The notes under the pieces were generated by a model. The model saw nothing but the letters and a program-made list of their open reading frames with translations, had not been told where the DNA came from and made no database searches. From Oceanihabitans gracilariae (GTDB taxonomy: Bacteria; Bacteroidota; Bacteroidia; Flavobacteriales; Flavobacteriaceae), in contig NZ_JBHULM010000011.1 of NCBI RefSeq assembly GCF_042684485.1, positions 1,178,001-1,242,000 on the forward strand: DNA of 64,000 nucleotides, read 5' to 3'. A program made the translations under genes and the position numbers. Of the stretch, positions 27,701 through 36,000 are shown in pieces. The number at the start of each line of letters is the position of its first letter. Positions within the stretch are counted from its first letter, which is position 1.

Positions 27701-28928
27701 TATTCATAAAGGAATGGGAGTTGGTACAGAGCAACAATATTTATTTGAAGGAAAACCTAATAATGGAACAATAAAATTAAGCGTAGCAGATGTAGGTGGA
27801 GAAGGATCTGGACCAGGAGTGTCTAAAACCGAATATTTACTAGGTAATCCATATGCTTCAGCAATCGATATTCATAAGTTTTTAGAGGATAATGCCTCTG
27901 TGTTAGAAGGAAGTATTCAGCTTTGGCAACAATGGGATGGAGTATCTCATGTAACTACAGAGTATGAAGGTGGTTATGCGCAGGTAAACAAAACAGGAAG
28001 TGTACGCGCTTATCAATTTGAAGGAGGAACAGGAGGAAACAATGGTTCTCTAGACGGAACCAAACTACCAACCAAGTATTTGCCAGTAGGACAAGGTTTT
28101 ATGGCAGAAATAAAAAACAATGGTACAGTAGTATTTAAAAATAGCCAACGTGTATTTGTAAAAGAAGCAGATGCAGATGGTACAGAAAACAATGGTTCTG
28201 CGTTTTTTAGAAGCACAGATCAAGTCTCTTATGGACCAAGCATGCAAAAACTACGTTTAGAGTTTAATGCCTTAGATGGTCAAGCTACTAAAAGAGAATT
28301 GCTATTAGGATTTAGTAATATAACCACAGATGCTTATGATTATGGTTACGAAGCCAAAAACACAGACAACAATCACGATGATTTAAACCTAATGTTAGAT
28401 GGAGAATACATGACCATTCAATCTTATGCAGAAATCACAGATGATAAAGTGGTGCCATTAGCCCTAAAAACATCAGGAAACAATAGTTATAGTATTAAGT
28501 TAACCGAAACAATAAACATAGCAGAAGATCAAGAAGTATATTTACGTGATAATTTAACTAATGTGTACTATAATTTACGTCAAGACACTGCGTATACCTT
28601 TACCTCTACAGCAGGAGTATTTAATGATCGTTTTGAAATTGTGTTTTCAAGCCAAACGCTAAGTACAGAAGAGGTTACTGTAAACAACAATACAGTAATT
28701 TATTACAATAATAATAGTAGTTTGTTGTATGTAAAGGGGTTAGATACTACTGTAAGCAATTTGCAATTAATTAATATGTTAGGGCAAACCGTTTATGCTA
28801 AAGCAAGTGTGTCTAACACTAGTCTAGAAAACGGACTGCCAATACCTGCACTAGGAACCGGAATATACATAGTAAGTATAAAAACAGAAGACCATCAAAC
28901 AATAGAAAAAAAGATAGTTGTAGAGTAA
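24717..28928 (+). CDS. Secreted LamG-domain protein with thrombospondin-3 repeats and T9SS sorting domain (array gene 1)
   Basis: A 1403-residue protein. It has a signal peptide (to about residue 20, ..STPILAQ), a unique beta-rich head (about 25-270) and Asp/Asn-rich thrombospondin type 3 calcium-binding repeats (about 274-540, for example DGLSDVDDLDDDNDGITD and DGDGIPDYIDSDSDNDGVPD). A LamG/concanavalin-like domain follows (about 548-721, ATLDFDGVDDYL..VTIMAWIKI..EVRVFDSALTEDQI). The tail (about 786-1403) is shared with the next three genes and ends in a T9SS type A sorting domain (about 1319-1403, NMLGQTVYAK..GIYIVSIKTE..KKIVVE). It should be exported by Sec, then secreted through T9SS and anchored on the cell surface, where LamG suggests glycan or matrix binding. 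First of four tandem paralogues. Confidence 0.88.
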   Translation: MIKNLLHFMVCCILSTPILAQTNAPSIQSGVSFQWSDTQTNYNQPATIESITVNGNVYLNFGVPTGYELTQPGPNAQSNNTIRLNSSIVESTSASPTWDATALEAFQSLNLNYYFAANYNGEEMCNDFVAENSTNAQRATLTYEGGIVASSSGVIAITEQNANNCYHIEFFGIPVGGVSEQSLGETFVNKGGTEWGYGGTGSSGNLGTPGAVNSPPAGSDYWLSDRVVLNRATLGIAIFYLDDIAPTGSTITRATLTAATYDNGDGKMFILTLPDNDKDGLSDVDDLDDDNDGITDIVESGGIDPSADHDLDGIPNYKDVNFCTLNSFGICANLDFDNDGVPNHYDLDSDNDGIFDVVESGGTDANNDGYADGAEGLTPSTMGIPTSAGTGTIPINTDNSGNDNFLDIDSDDDGIPDNIEAQSTFTYVSPLYSVNSYNGVDTTYATGLTVEDTDGDGIPDYIDSDSDNDGVPDIKENGMANVLSGSDSDNDGLDDIFETSGTNDAIWDANEAIENPIDLSVLPDNDGDLFTGGDLDYRDLFDVNPPVSATLDFDGVDDYLTGNSLVNGLGEVTIMAWIKIDASNAGTTNNTIAGEDVSCRLYVQNGNKLVFGTRTTAGTTNVVNGINVAYDEWHHITGTFSGATGTQAIYVDGVKRTTTTTGTQIGQTIACTGSWNGNFEIGRLSRNTTNKQYFKGDIDEVRVFDSALTEDQIQRMVYQEIKNESGKVRGTVIPKDIVDISTGNTVSWSDLIAYYSMTDIKNSTTADYSSNDNTLYLKNIRTIQEQTAPMPYETVNNGDWTSESTWLHGNVWDIEDVANNKDWSIVQIKNNVDAAHAVKNIGLFVDTNKTFTVNGDNQVNNSWYLELDGALDLKEDSQLIQGANSDLVTSANGKILRRQEGASSYYWYNYWASPVGQTGVTSLSDNNAAANNANNTSFSINMLKKGDGSAIQFISGNHQTDRLSTRWMYTYQNGVTYYDWGSVNQTTAINPGVGYIHKGMGVGTEQQYLFEGKPNNGTIKLSVADVGGEGSGPGVSKTEYLLGNPYASAIDIHKFLEDNASVLEGSIQLWQQWDGVSHVTTEYEGGYAQVNKTGSVRAYQFEGGTGGNNGSLDGTKLPTKYLPVGQGFMAEIKNNGTVVFKNSQRVFVKEADADGTENNGSAFFRSTDQVSYGPSMQKLRLEFNALDGQATKRELLLGFSNITTDAYDYGYEAKNTDNNHDDLNLMLDGEYMTIQSYAEITDDKVVPLALKTSGNNSYSIKLTETINIAEDQEVYLRDNLTNVYYNLRQDTAYTFTSTAGVFNDRFEIVFSSQTLSTEEVTVNNNTVIYYNNNSSLLYVKGLDTTVSNLQLINMLGQTVYAKASVSNTSLENGLPIPALGTGIYIVSIKTEDHQTIEKKIVVE
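25540..26320 (+). repeat. Coding repeats for calcium-binding thrombospondin type 3 motifs
   Basis: Degenerate DNA repeats of the GATAGTGATAATGATGGT type encode D-x-D-x-D-G-x-x-D loops in array gene 1. A second set occurs in array gene 3 (34459-34530 and 35226-35880). They reflect protein architecture, not a separate element. Confidence 0.7.
27371..28927 (+). repeat. Shared tail module, copy 1
   Basis: About 1557 bases nearly identical to 31196-32752 and closely similar to 36871-38424 and 40850-42403. It starts at codons for SDLVTSANGKILRRQEG and runs to the end of the T9SS sorting domain. Similarity to copy 2 extends upstream through the LamG domain (from about 26362). This copy carries the RSTDQVSYGPSM variant and the IPALGTG variant near its end. 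Confidence 0.9.
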
Positions 28929-28950
28929 TTAACGTCTACACAAGAATCAA

Positions 28951-28985
28951 AAAAAAAGCCAAAACATAAGTTTTGGCTTTTTTTG
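28951..28985 (+). terminator. Terminator after array gene 1
   Basis: An AAAAGCCAAAAC/GTTTTGGCTTTT stem with a 4-base loop and T-run, 25 bases after the stop codon. The same terminator, with small changes, follows array genes 2 and 4. Confidence 0.88.
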
Positions 28986-29106
28986 TGCTTTTTAAGGGTT
29001 TTTTTGGTGTAATGCGCTAGTTTACAATGTATTTCGTCGGATTTTTCTGCTAACCAAAGCGGTTTAAAGGATTTTATGTGTTAGTAATCGAAAAAAATAG
29101 CTAACA

Positions 29107-29168
29107 TTTTGTTTTTCAATGGTTAACGTATAGATTTGATTACGTTTAGATCCCAAATCTATCACATT
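29107..29168 (+). promoter_or_regulatory. Promoter and conserved leader of array gene 2
   Basis: An exact -7 box TAGATTTG (29131-29138) lies 19 bases after TTTTG (29107-29111), fitting the Bacteroidota -33/-7 layout. The 24-base leader that follows (TAGATCCCAAATCTA, then TCACATT) reaches the ATG and is repeated exactly upstream of array gene 4. It contains a TAGAT/ATCTA inverted repeat. Confidence 0.6.
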
Positions 29169-32100
29169 ATGAAAAATAAGCTACTTCTAGTTATTGTGTT
29201 GTTTGCAACACAATTTATTTCCGCTCAAACTTGCAACGGAATAACATTTAATTCGCCTGGTGCGCCAACAACTTCAACGTATACCTATACAGCTTCTGGA
29301 TGGTACAATTTTTTAGGACTACCAACTTTTGCACCAACACACATTCAGTCATCACAATCTGTACGTATTCTTGCAGATAATTCTTCTGACGATTTTGGAA
29401 ATATCAAAGGAACTTTTTACGTTGCTCCAGGAGTAACGTATTCTGGTAATGTAAACTCGTTAAATTCAGGAACATTAATTGTTGAAGGAAATGTTACTTT
29501 TAACAATGCGCCTACGGCAAGTTCAACTACAATTTATGTGCATGATACAGGTGTGCTTAACTTTTCAGGGAGCTTATTGCCTGGAGGTTTTACAGAGTCA
29601 CATAATACAGGTATTATCAATGTTGGAGGAGCATTTGCAATAGGTGGTAATGTTGTGTTTTATAACTATTCAGATTCTAAAATGATTATACAAGGGGATA
29701 CACATATTGCTAATGATTTTTATAATTGTGGATTATTAGAAGTTGAAGGTGATTTTTCTGGAGGAGGAACAAGTGGTTTGGTAAATAGTTGTACAACTTA
29801 TATACATGAAAATTTTGATATTAACGCGACGTTTACAAATGATGGATTGTTAGTTATAGATGGAAGTATAGATTTTGATGTTCATGATTTTGTTAATAAT
29901 TTTATCTTAATAGTAAATAATATTTATTTGAATAATAATGATCTGATTGGAAATAATGAAACCTCTATGTTAATTGTAAGAAATCAGGCTGAGTTAATCT
30001 CTGGTGCTTCAATTACAGGGCATTATTATTATGATGTAGATGATGGAGGAGGGTTTGATGTCGCTTGTCCTTCGTGTACAGAGCAAGTGGATACTCTAAT
30101 AGATGTAGATATTCCTGTTTTAATTGATGAATTAGTTGAAGATTGTGGAGCTAGTTTAGTTCCAGAATCTCCAGAACCTATTGCTACTTTAGATTTTGAT
30201 GGTGTAGATGATTATTTGTCTACAAATGCTTTTCTTGATGGTTTAAGTGAAGTTACTATTATGGCTTGGGTTAAAATAGATCCTACAAGTGCAGGTACTT
30301 CATATGCAACTATTGCAGGAGAAGATGTTTCTTGTAGATTATATGTACAAAATGGTAACAAGTTAGTGTTTGGTACAAGAACTACTGCAGGTACAACAAA
30401 TATTGTAAATGGAATAAATGTTGCTTATAATGAATGGCATCATGTTACCGGAACTTTTTCTGCTACAACAGGAATGCAAACAGTTTATGTTGATGGAGAG
30501 AAAAGCGATTCAAAATATTTAACAAGTCAGATTGGGCAAGTTATACAAGCTTCTGCAAGTTCTAATGGTGCTTTTGAAATTGGAAGATTTTCTAACAACG
30601 CTTCAGATAAGCAATATTTTAATGGGGAAATAGATGAGGTACGTGTGTTTGATAGCGCTTTAACCGAAGATCAGATACAACGTATGGTATATCAAGAAAT
30701 AAAAAATGAATCTGGAAAAGTAAGAGGAACAGTTATACCTAAAGATATTGTAGACATTTCTTCTGGAAATACTGTGTCATGGAATAGTCTATTAGCGTAC
30801 TATCCGATGACAGATATAATATCTTTTAAAAGAACTAAAGACTATTCGTTAAATAATCGTTATACAACATTAAATAACATTACAAGTATTCAAGAGCAAA
30901 CAGCTCCAATGCCATATGAAACAGTTAGTAATGGAGATTGGGCAAGTGAGTCTACTTGGTTGCATGGTAATGTTTGGGATATTGAAGATGTTGCTAATAA
31001 TAAAGATTGGAGTATTGTATATATTAAAAACAATGTAGATGCAGCGCATGCTGTAAAAAACATAGGATTATTTGTAGACACTAATAAAACTTTTACCGTA
31101 AACGGAGATAATCAAGTAAATAATAGCTGGTATTTAGAGCTAGATGGAGCCTTAGATTTAAAAGAAGATTCGCAATTAATACAAGGTGTTAATAGTGACT
31201 TGGTGACTTCGGCAAACGGAAAAATTTTAAGACGTCAAGAAGGAGCTTCCAGTTACTATTGGTATAACTATTGGGCATCACCAGTAGGGCAAACAGGAGT
31301 TACGAGTTTGTCTGATAATAATGCTGCTGCTAACAATACAAATAACACAAGCTTTAGTATTAATATGCTAAAAAAAGGAGATGGTAGTGCTATTCAATTT
31401 ATAAGTGGTAACCACCAAACGGATAGATTGAGTACAAGATGGATGTATACGTATCAAAACGGAGTAACCTATTATGATTGGGGAAGTGTAAACCAAACTA
31501 CAGCAATCAATCCAGGAGTAGGATATATTCATAAAGGAATGGGAGTTGGTACAGAGCAACAATATTTATTTGAAGGAAAACCCAATAATGGAACAATAAA
31601 ATTAAGCGTAGCAGATGTAGGCGGAGAAGGGTCTGGACCAGGAGTGTCTAAAACCGAATATTTACTAGGTAATCCATATGCTTCAGCAATCGATATTTAT
31701 AAGTTTTTAGAGGATAATGCCTCTGTGTTAGAAGGAAGTATTCAGCTTTGGCAACAATGGGATGGAGTATCTCATGTAACTTCAGAATATGAAGGTGGTT
31801 ATGCGCAAGTAAACAAAACAGGAAGCGTACGCGCTTATCAATTTGAAGGAGGAACAGGAGGGCACAATGGTTCTCTAGACGGAACCAAACTGCCAACCAA
31901 ATATTTGCCAGTAGGACAAGGTTTTATGGCAGAAATAAAAAACAATGGTACAGTAGTGTTTAAAAATAGCCAACGTGTATTTGTAAAAGAAGCAGATGCA
32001 GATGGTACAGAAACCAATGGTTCTGCATTTTTTAGAAGCACAGATCAAGTCTCTTATGGACCAAGCATGCAAAAACTACGTTTAGAGTTTAATGCTTTAG

Positions 32101-32753
32101 ATGGTCAAGCCACTAGAAGAGAATTGCTATTAGGATTTAGTAATATAACCACAGATGCTTATGATTATGGTTACGAAGCAAAAAACACAGACAACAATCA
32201 CGATGATTTAAACCTAATGTTAGATGGTGAATACATGACCATTCAATCTTATGCAGAAATCACAGATGATAAAGTGGTACCATTAGCCCTAAAAACATCA
32301 GGAAATAATAGTTATAGTATTAAGTTAACCGAAACAATAAACATGGCAGAAGATCAAGAAGTATATTTACGTGATAATTTAGCTAATGTGTACTATAATT
32401 TACGTCAAGACACTGCGTACACCTTTACCTCTACAGCAGGAGTATTTAATGATCGTTTTGAAATTGTATTTTCAAGCCAAACGCTAAGTACAGAAGAGGT
32501 GGCTGTAAACAATAATACAGTAATTTATTACAATAATAACAGTAGTTTGTTATATGTAAAAGGATTGCAAACGGAAGGCAGTAAAGTAAATGTCACCAAT
32601 ATGCTAGGTCAAAATGTATTTGCCAAAACCAATGTTTCTAATACTACATTAGAAAACGGACTGCCAATACATACATTAGCAACCGGAATATACATAGTAA
32701 GTATAAAAACAGAAGACCATCAAACAATAGAAAAAAAGATAGTTGTAGAGTAA
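29169..32753 (+). CDS. Secreted beta-repeat/LamG protein with T9SS sorting domain (array gene 2)
   Basis: A 1194-residue protein from the ATG at 29169, chosen because it begins a proper signal peptide (MKNKLLLVIVLFATQFISA); the frame is open 11 codons farther upstream. The head (about 20-330) is built of short beta-strand repeats (GTLIVEGNVTF.., DFYNCGLLEVEGDF.., NDGLLVIDGSIDF) like a beta-helix and is homologous to the head of array gene 4. The LamG domain (about 338-510) is nearly the same as that of array gene 1, and the tail (about 576-1194) is the shared module ending in a T9SS type A domain. The mixed parentage suggests a recombinant gene. Probably a cell-surface adhesin or glycan binder. 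Confidence 0.88.
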   Translation: MKNKLLLVIVLFATQFISAQTCNGITFNSPGAPTTSTYTYTASGWYNFLGLPTFAPTHIQSSQSVRILADNSSDDFGNIKGTFYVAPGVTYSGNVNSLNSGTLIVEGNVTFNNAPTASSTTIYVHDTGVLNFSGSLLPGGFTESHNTGIINVGGAFAIGGNVVFYNYSDSKMIIQGDTHIANDFYNCGLLEVEGDFSGGGTSGLVNSCTTYIHENFDINATFTNDGLLVIDGSIDFDVHDFVNNFILIVNNIYLNNNDLIGNNETSMLIVRNQAELISGASITGHYYYDVDDGGGFDVACPSCTEQVDTLIDVDIPVLIDELVEDCGASLVPESPEPIATLDFDGVDDYLSTNAFLDGLSEVTIMAWVKIDPTSAGTSYATIAGEDVSCRLYVQNGNKLVFGTRTTAGTTNIVNGINVAYNEWHHVTGTFSATTGMQTVYVDGEKSDSKYLTSQIGQVIQASASSNGAFEIGRFSNNASDKQYFNGEIDEVRVFDSALTEDQIQRMVYQEIKNESGKVRGTVIPKDIVDISSGNTVSWNSLLAYYPMTDIISFKRTKDYSLNNRYTTLNNITSIQEQTAPMPYETVSNGDWASESTWLHGNVWDIEDVANNKDWSIVYIKNNVDAAHAVKNIGLFVDTNKTFTVNGDNQVNNSWYLELDGALDLKEDSQLIQGVNSDLVTSANGKILRRQEGASSYYWYNYWASPVGQTGVTSLSDNNAAANNTNNTSFSINMLKKGDGSAIQFISGNHQTDRLSTRWMYTYQNGVTYYDWGSVNQTTAINPGVGYIHKGMGVGTEQQYLFEGKPNNGTIKLSVADVGGEGSGPGVSKTEYLLGNPYASAIDIYKFLEDNASVLEGSIQLWQQWDGVSHVTSEYEGGYAQVNKTGSVRAYQFEGGTGGHNGSLDGTKLPTKYLPVGQGFMAEIKNNGTVVFKNSQRVFVKEADADGTETNGSAFFRSTDQVSYGPSMQKLRLEFNALDGQATRRELLLGFSNITTDAYDYGYEAKNTDNNHDDLNLMLDGEYMTIQSYAEITDDKVVPLALKTSGNNSYSIKLTETINMAEDQEVYLRDNLANVYYNLRQDTAYTFTSTAGVFNDRFEIVFSSQTLSTEEVAVNNNTVIYYNNNSSLLYVKGLQTEGSKVNVTNMLGQNVFAKTNVSNTTLENGLPIHTLATGIYIVSIKTEDHQTIEKKIVVE
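31196..32752 (+). repeat. Shared tail module, copy 2
   Basis: The same length as copy 1 (1557 bases) with only scattered substitutions over most of it. The last part differs: it encodes QTEGSKVNVTNMLGQNVFAK, where copies 1, 3 and 4 encode TVSNLQLINMLGQTVYAK, so the similarity pattern changes along the module. Confidence 0.9.
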
Positions 32754-32773
32754 ATAACATCTACACAAGAATC

Positions 32774-32809
32774 AAAAAAAAGCCAAAACTTATGTTTTGG
32801 CTTTTTTTT
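32774..32809 (+). terminator. Terminator after array gene 2
   Basis: An AAGCCAAAAC/GTTTTGGCTT stem with a TTAT loop and an eight-base T-run, 20 bases past the stop codon. Confidence 0.88.
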
Positions 32810-32918
32810 GTGCTTTTAAATAAATTCCTTCACGAGAACACCTTAATTTTTTAAGTTTTCTGAGTGCTTTACAATACTTTTTTATTAATCCAATGCTGCT
32901 GAACGAATAGAAAATGCA

Positions 32919-32985
32919 ATTAAACGAAACCTTTCTGTTATTCATCGATAAATTACTTCTTTAAGGTTCTTGTGAAGTAGTTTTG
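32919..32985 (+). promoter_or_regulatory. Promoter region of array gene 3
   Basis: An exact -7 box TAGTTTTG (32978-32985) lies 37 bases before the ATG. Upstream are ATTAAACGA (32919-32927) and ATTCATCGA (32940-32948), spaced 21 bases like the pair before array gene 1. The repeat interpretation is tentative; the -7 box is the firmer call. Confidence 0.5.
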
Positions 32986-33022
32986 CAGTCCCTATATAAT
33001 AAATTAAACTCAATTTTTAGTT

Positions 33023-36000
33023 ATGAATAACTATTCTGCTAATTATATATTTAGTAAAGTTTTACTAAGTATTATATTTATGTTTGTCTTTAAAGTGTCT
33101 TTTGCTCAGTGTAACTATGATATAACCAATCTAGGAAATAATGATCTTGTTGCTTGGAATGGATTTCACATTTCTAATGTTACTATTAATGGAGATAATG
33201 CAACAGGAATAAACAATACAAATAACAATAGTCGTTATACAGATTTTACCAATCTTTCCGTAGATGTTACTGCTGGTAATACCTATAATTTTTCTATTAA
33301 TAATGATAAAGGAGGTAATGCTTGGGGTGATGTTCAAATTAGAATTTGGATTGATTATAATAATGACGGTAACTATACGCAGGTTTTTAGTGATTATTAT
33401 GAACAGGATTACGGGCCAACAACACATCAAGTGACAGGTAGTTTTACTGTAGATACAGCAGCAAGTACAGGTGCCGCAAAGCTAAGAATTCAAGCAGCAT
33501 ATTGCTCTACTTGTGGTGGTAGAGCTGTTTTATCAAGTGATGGTTGTGATTTTACCAATACGTACAGAGGAGATGTAGAAGATTATACATTAAATATTGG
33601 AAACGGTTCAATAGCTGCTGATCCTACCTACTGTGAGCCAGACCAAAGAGGAGATTGGAATACTTATTATATTACCAATGTTACTTTAGGAGAAATTAAT
33701 AATACTACCTCAGGAACAGGAGGAGCCTATCAAGACTATACTGCAAATCAGGCATCTGTAATTGCAGGATCTACAGTTACAGGTAGTGTTACTGTTAGGC
33801 TAAATAGTAATAATCCAAAGGAGAGAGTTTTTGTTTGGGTAGACTTTAATCATAATGGTACTCTTGATGATGCAGGTGAGGAGTTTGAGTTTGATGTTGA
33901 TGGAAGAAATAGTGTAGTTGTACCTATAAGTATTGATATTCCTAATGGATTATATTATGGAGATACTAGAATGCGAGTAGCTTTAGTTAGTGATGTTAGA
34001 GATGAATTTAGTCCTTGTAGAGCTGATTACGCCTCGGTAGAATTTGAAGACTACACCTTAAATATCATTAATGAGGCAGCCACACAAGATATAGCAGTGT
34101 CTGGTAATAGTGTAAATATTGTATCTGGAACTACAACAACTAGTACAGATAATTTTACCAATTTTAATATATATGATATCAATTCTGGAGCAGTAACTAG
34201 AACCTTTGTTTTAGAAAATACAGGTAATGCAGATTTAGTGTTAAATTCACCATATGTAAGTGTAGTGGGTGAAGCTTTTTCTGTAAACGCACAACCTGCA
34301 TTAACCACTTTGTCCCAAGGACAGTCCACAACATTTTCTATAGCCTTTGATCCAGATGTTGTTGGGTCATACTCTGGAGTGGTTTCTATTTTATCAAATG
34401 ATGTAGATGAAAACCCTTTTACCTTTGCGGTAGAAGGGGAAGGAGCACAAACTTTTCCAGATACAGATGGTGATGGTGTTCCTGATAATATAGATGTAGA
34501 TGATGATAACGATGGGCTAACAGATGCTTATGAATCGTTAATATGTGCTAGTTATCCTAATGCTTCTACTACAGATCTTGTTTTTTTAAACGAAACTTTT
34601 GGTGCAGGAACAAATAGAATTCAAATTAATGGTAATTACTCAGGAGCAACCACTACTTATTGTTATGAGGATGGTACAGGTTCATGTTATTCAGGCAATA
34701 ATGCAACAAGTGTAAATGACGGAGACTATACAGTATATCATACCATAACAGATGGTGACGGTGTAACAGAAGGTATTGATGTAGATATAGCAGATTGGGC
34801 AGAAGGTTATTGGTACACGGGAGGAGACCATACTAGTGGTGATGTAAATGGTAGAATGGCTATTTTTAATGCAGCAGAAGATCCAGGTGTTTTCTATAGA
34901 CAAGAGGTGACAGGGGTAACAACGGGAGTACCAATACAGTTTGGTTTTTATGCTATAAATATTGATCGTATAGATGCTCCTGGTATAGATACTAGAAATA
35001 AACCAGATGTAACTATAACTATTTATGATGATCTTGGTAACGAAATAGCTTCACAGTCCTCAGGTTTAATTCCTGCAACAAGTCCTGCTGGTGACTGGGT
35101 AGAAGTTTCTGCTAGTTTTATTAGCTCTGTTTCACAATTTACGGTAGTATTAACCAACTCTCAATTAGGAGGATTAGGAAACGACTTAGCAATTGATGAT
35201 ATTTTTGTAAAACAAACACTTTGTGATTTAGATGCAGATGGTGTTGCAGATGTTGTTGATTTAGATAATGATAATGACGGAATTCCAAACGTAGTAGAGT
35301 TAGGATATATTGATGATAATTTAGATGCTACTGTATATAATGATGTAAACAATGTTTGGGTAGATGACAATGGTAACGGAATGCACGATGCTTATGAAGG
35401 ATTAACAGCTTTAGATTCAGATGGTGATGGTGTACCAAATCATATCGATCTAGATAGTGATAATGATGGTGTTTTTGATAATGTAGAATATAATGGGTAC
35501 GGAGATATTGATATAAATGGTGATGGTATAGGTAATGGTTCAGATTATCAAGATATAGTAGTTAATAATACCAATGATGATCAAGATGGTGATGGTATTT
35601 TACCATCTATAGATGATAATGATAACGATATTGATGGTGGTTTTGATACAGATCATGGTACATTTACCTATAACCAACCAATAGATTCAGATGGTGATGG
35701 TGTGCCAGATTACCTAGATATAGATAGTAATGATGCTAGTAATGATCCTTCTAACGGAACAGATATTAGTGAAACAATATATGCGTATTTAGATGCAGAT
35801 AATGATGGTATTATTGATGGTGATACAGACGCAGATGCAGACGGATTATTAGATGCTTTTGATACAGATGATGCAAATTTTGGTTCTCCTAGAGATCTAG
35901 ATGATTCGTATAGCCTTTTCTTTGATGGTCGTAATGATTATGTTGAAGATGTTAATGTTTTAACCAATGGAAATGCCTCTATTATGGCTTGGATAAAATC

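Noticed and set aside
28013..28247. Antisense frames recurring in the tail of the array genes (also near 31838 and 37513)
   Set aside because: They recur only because the coding tail is duplicated; they lack signals of their own and disappear in part in copy 4.
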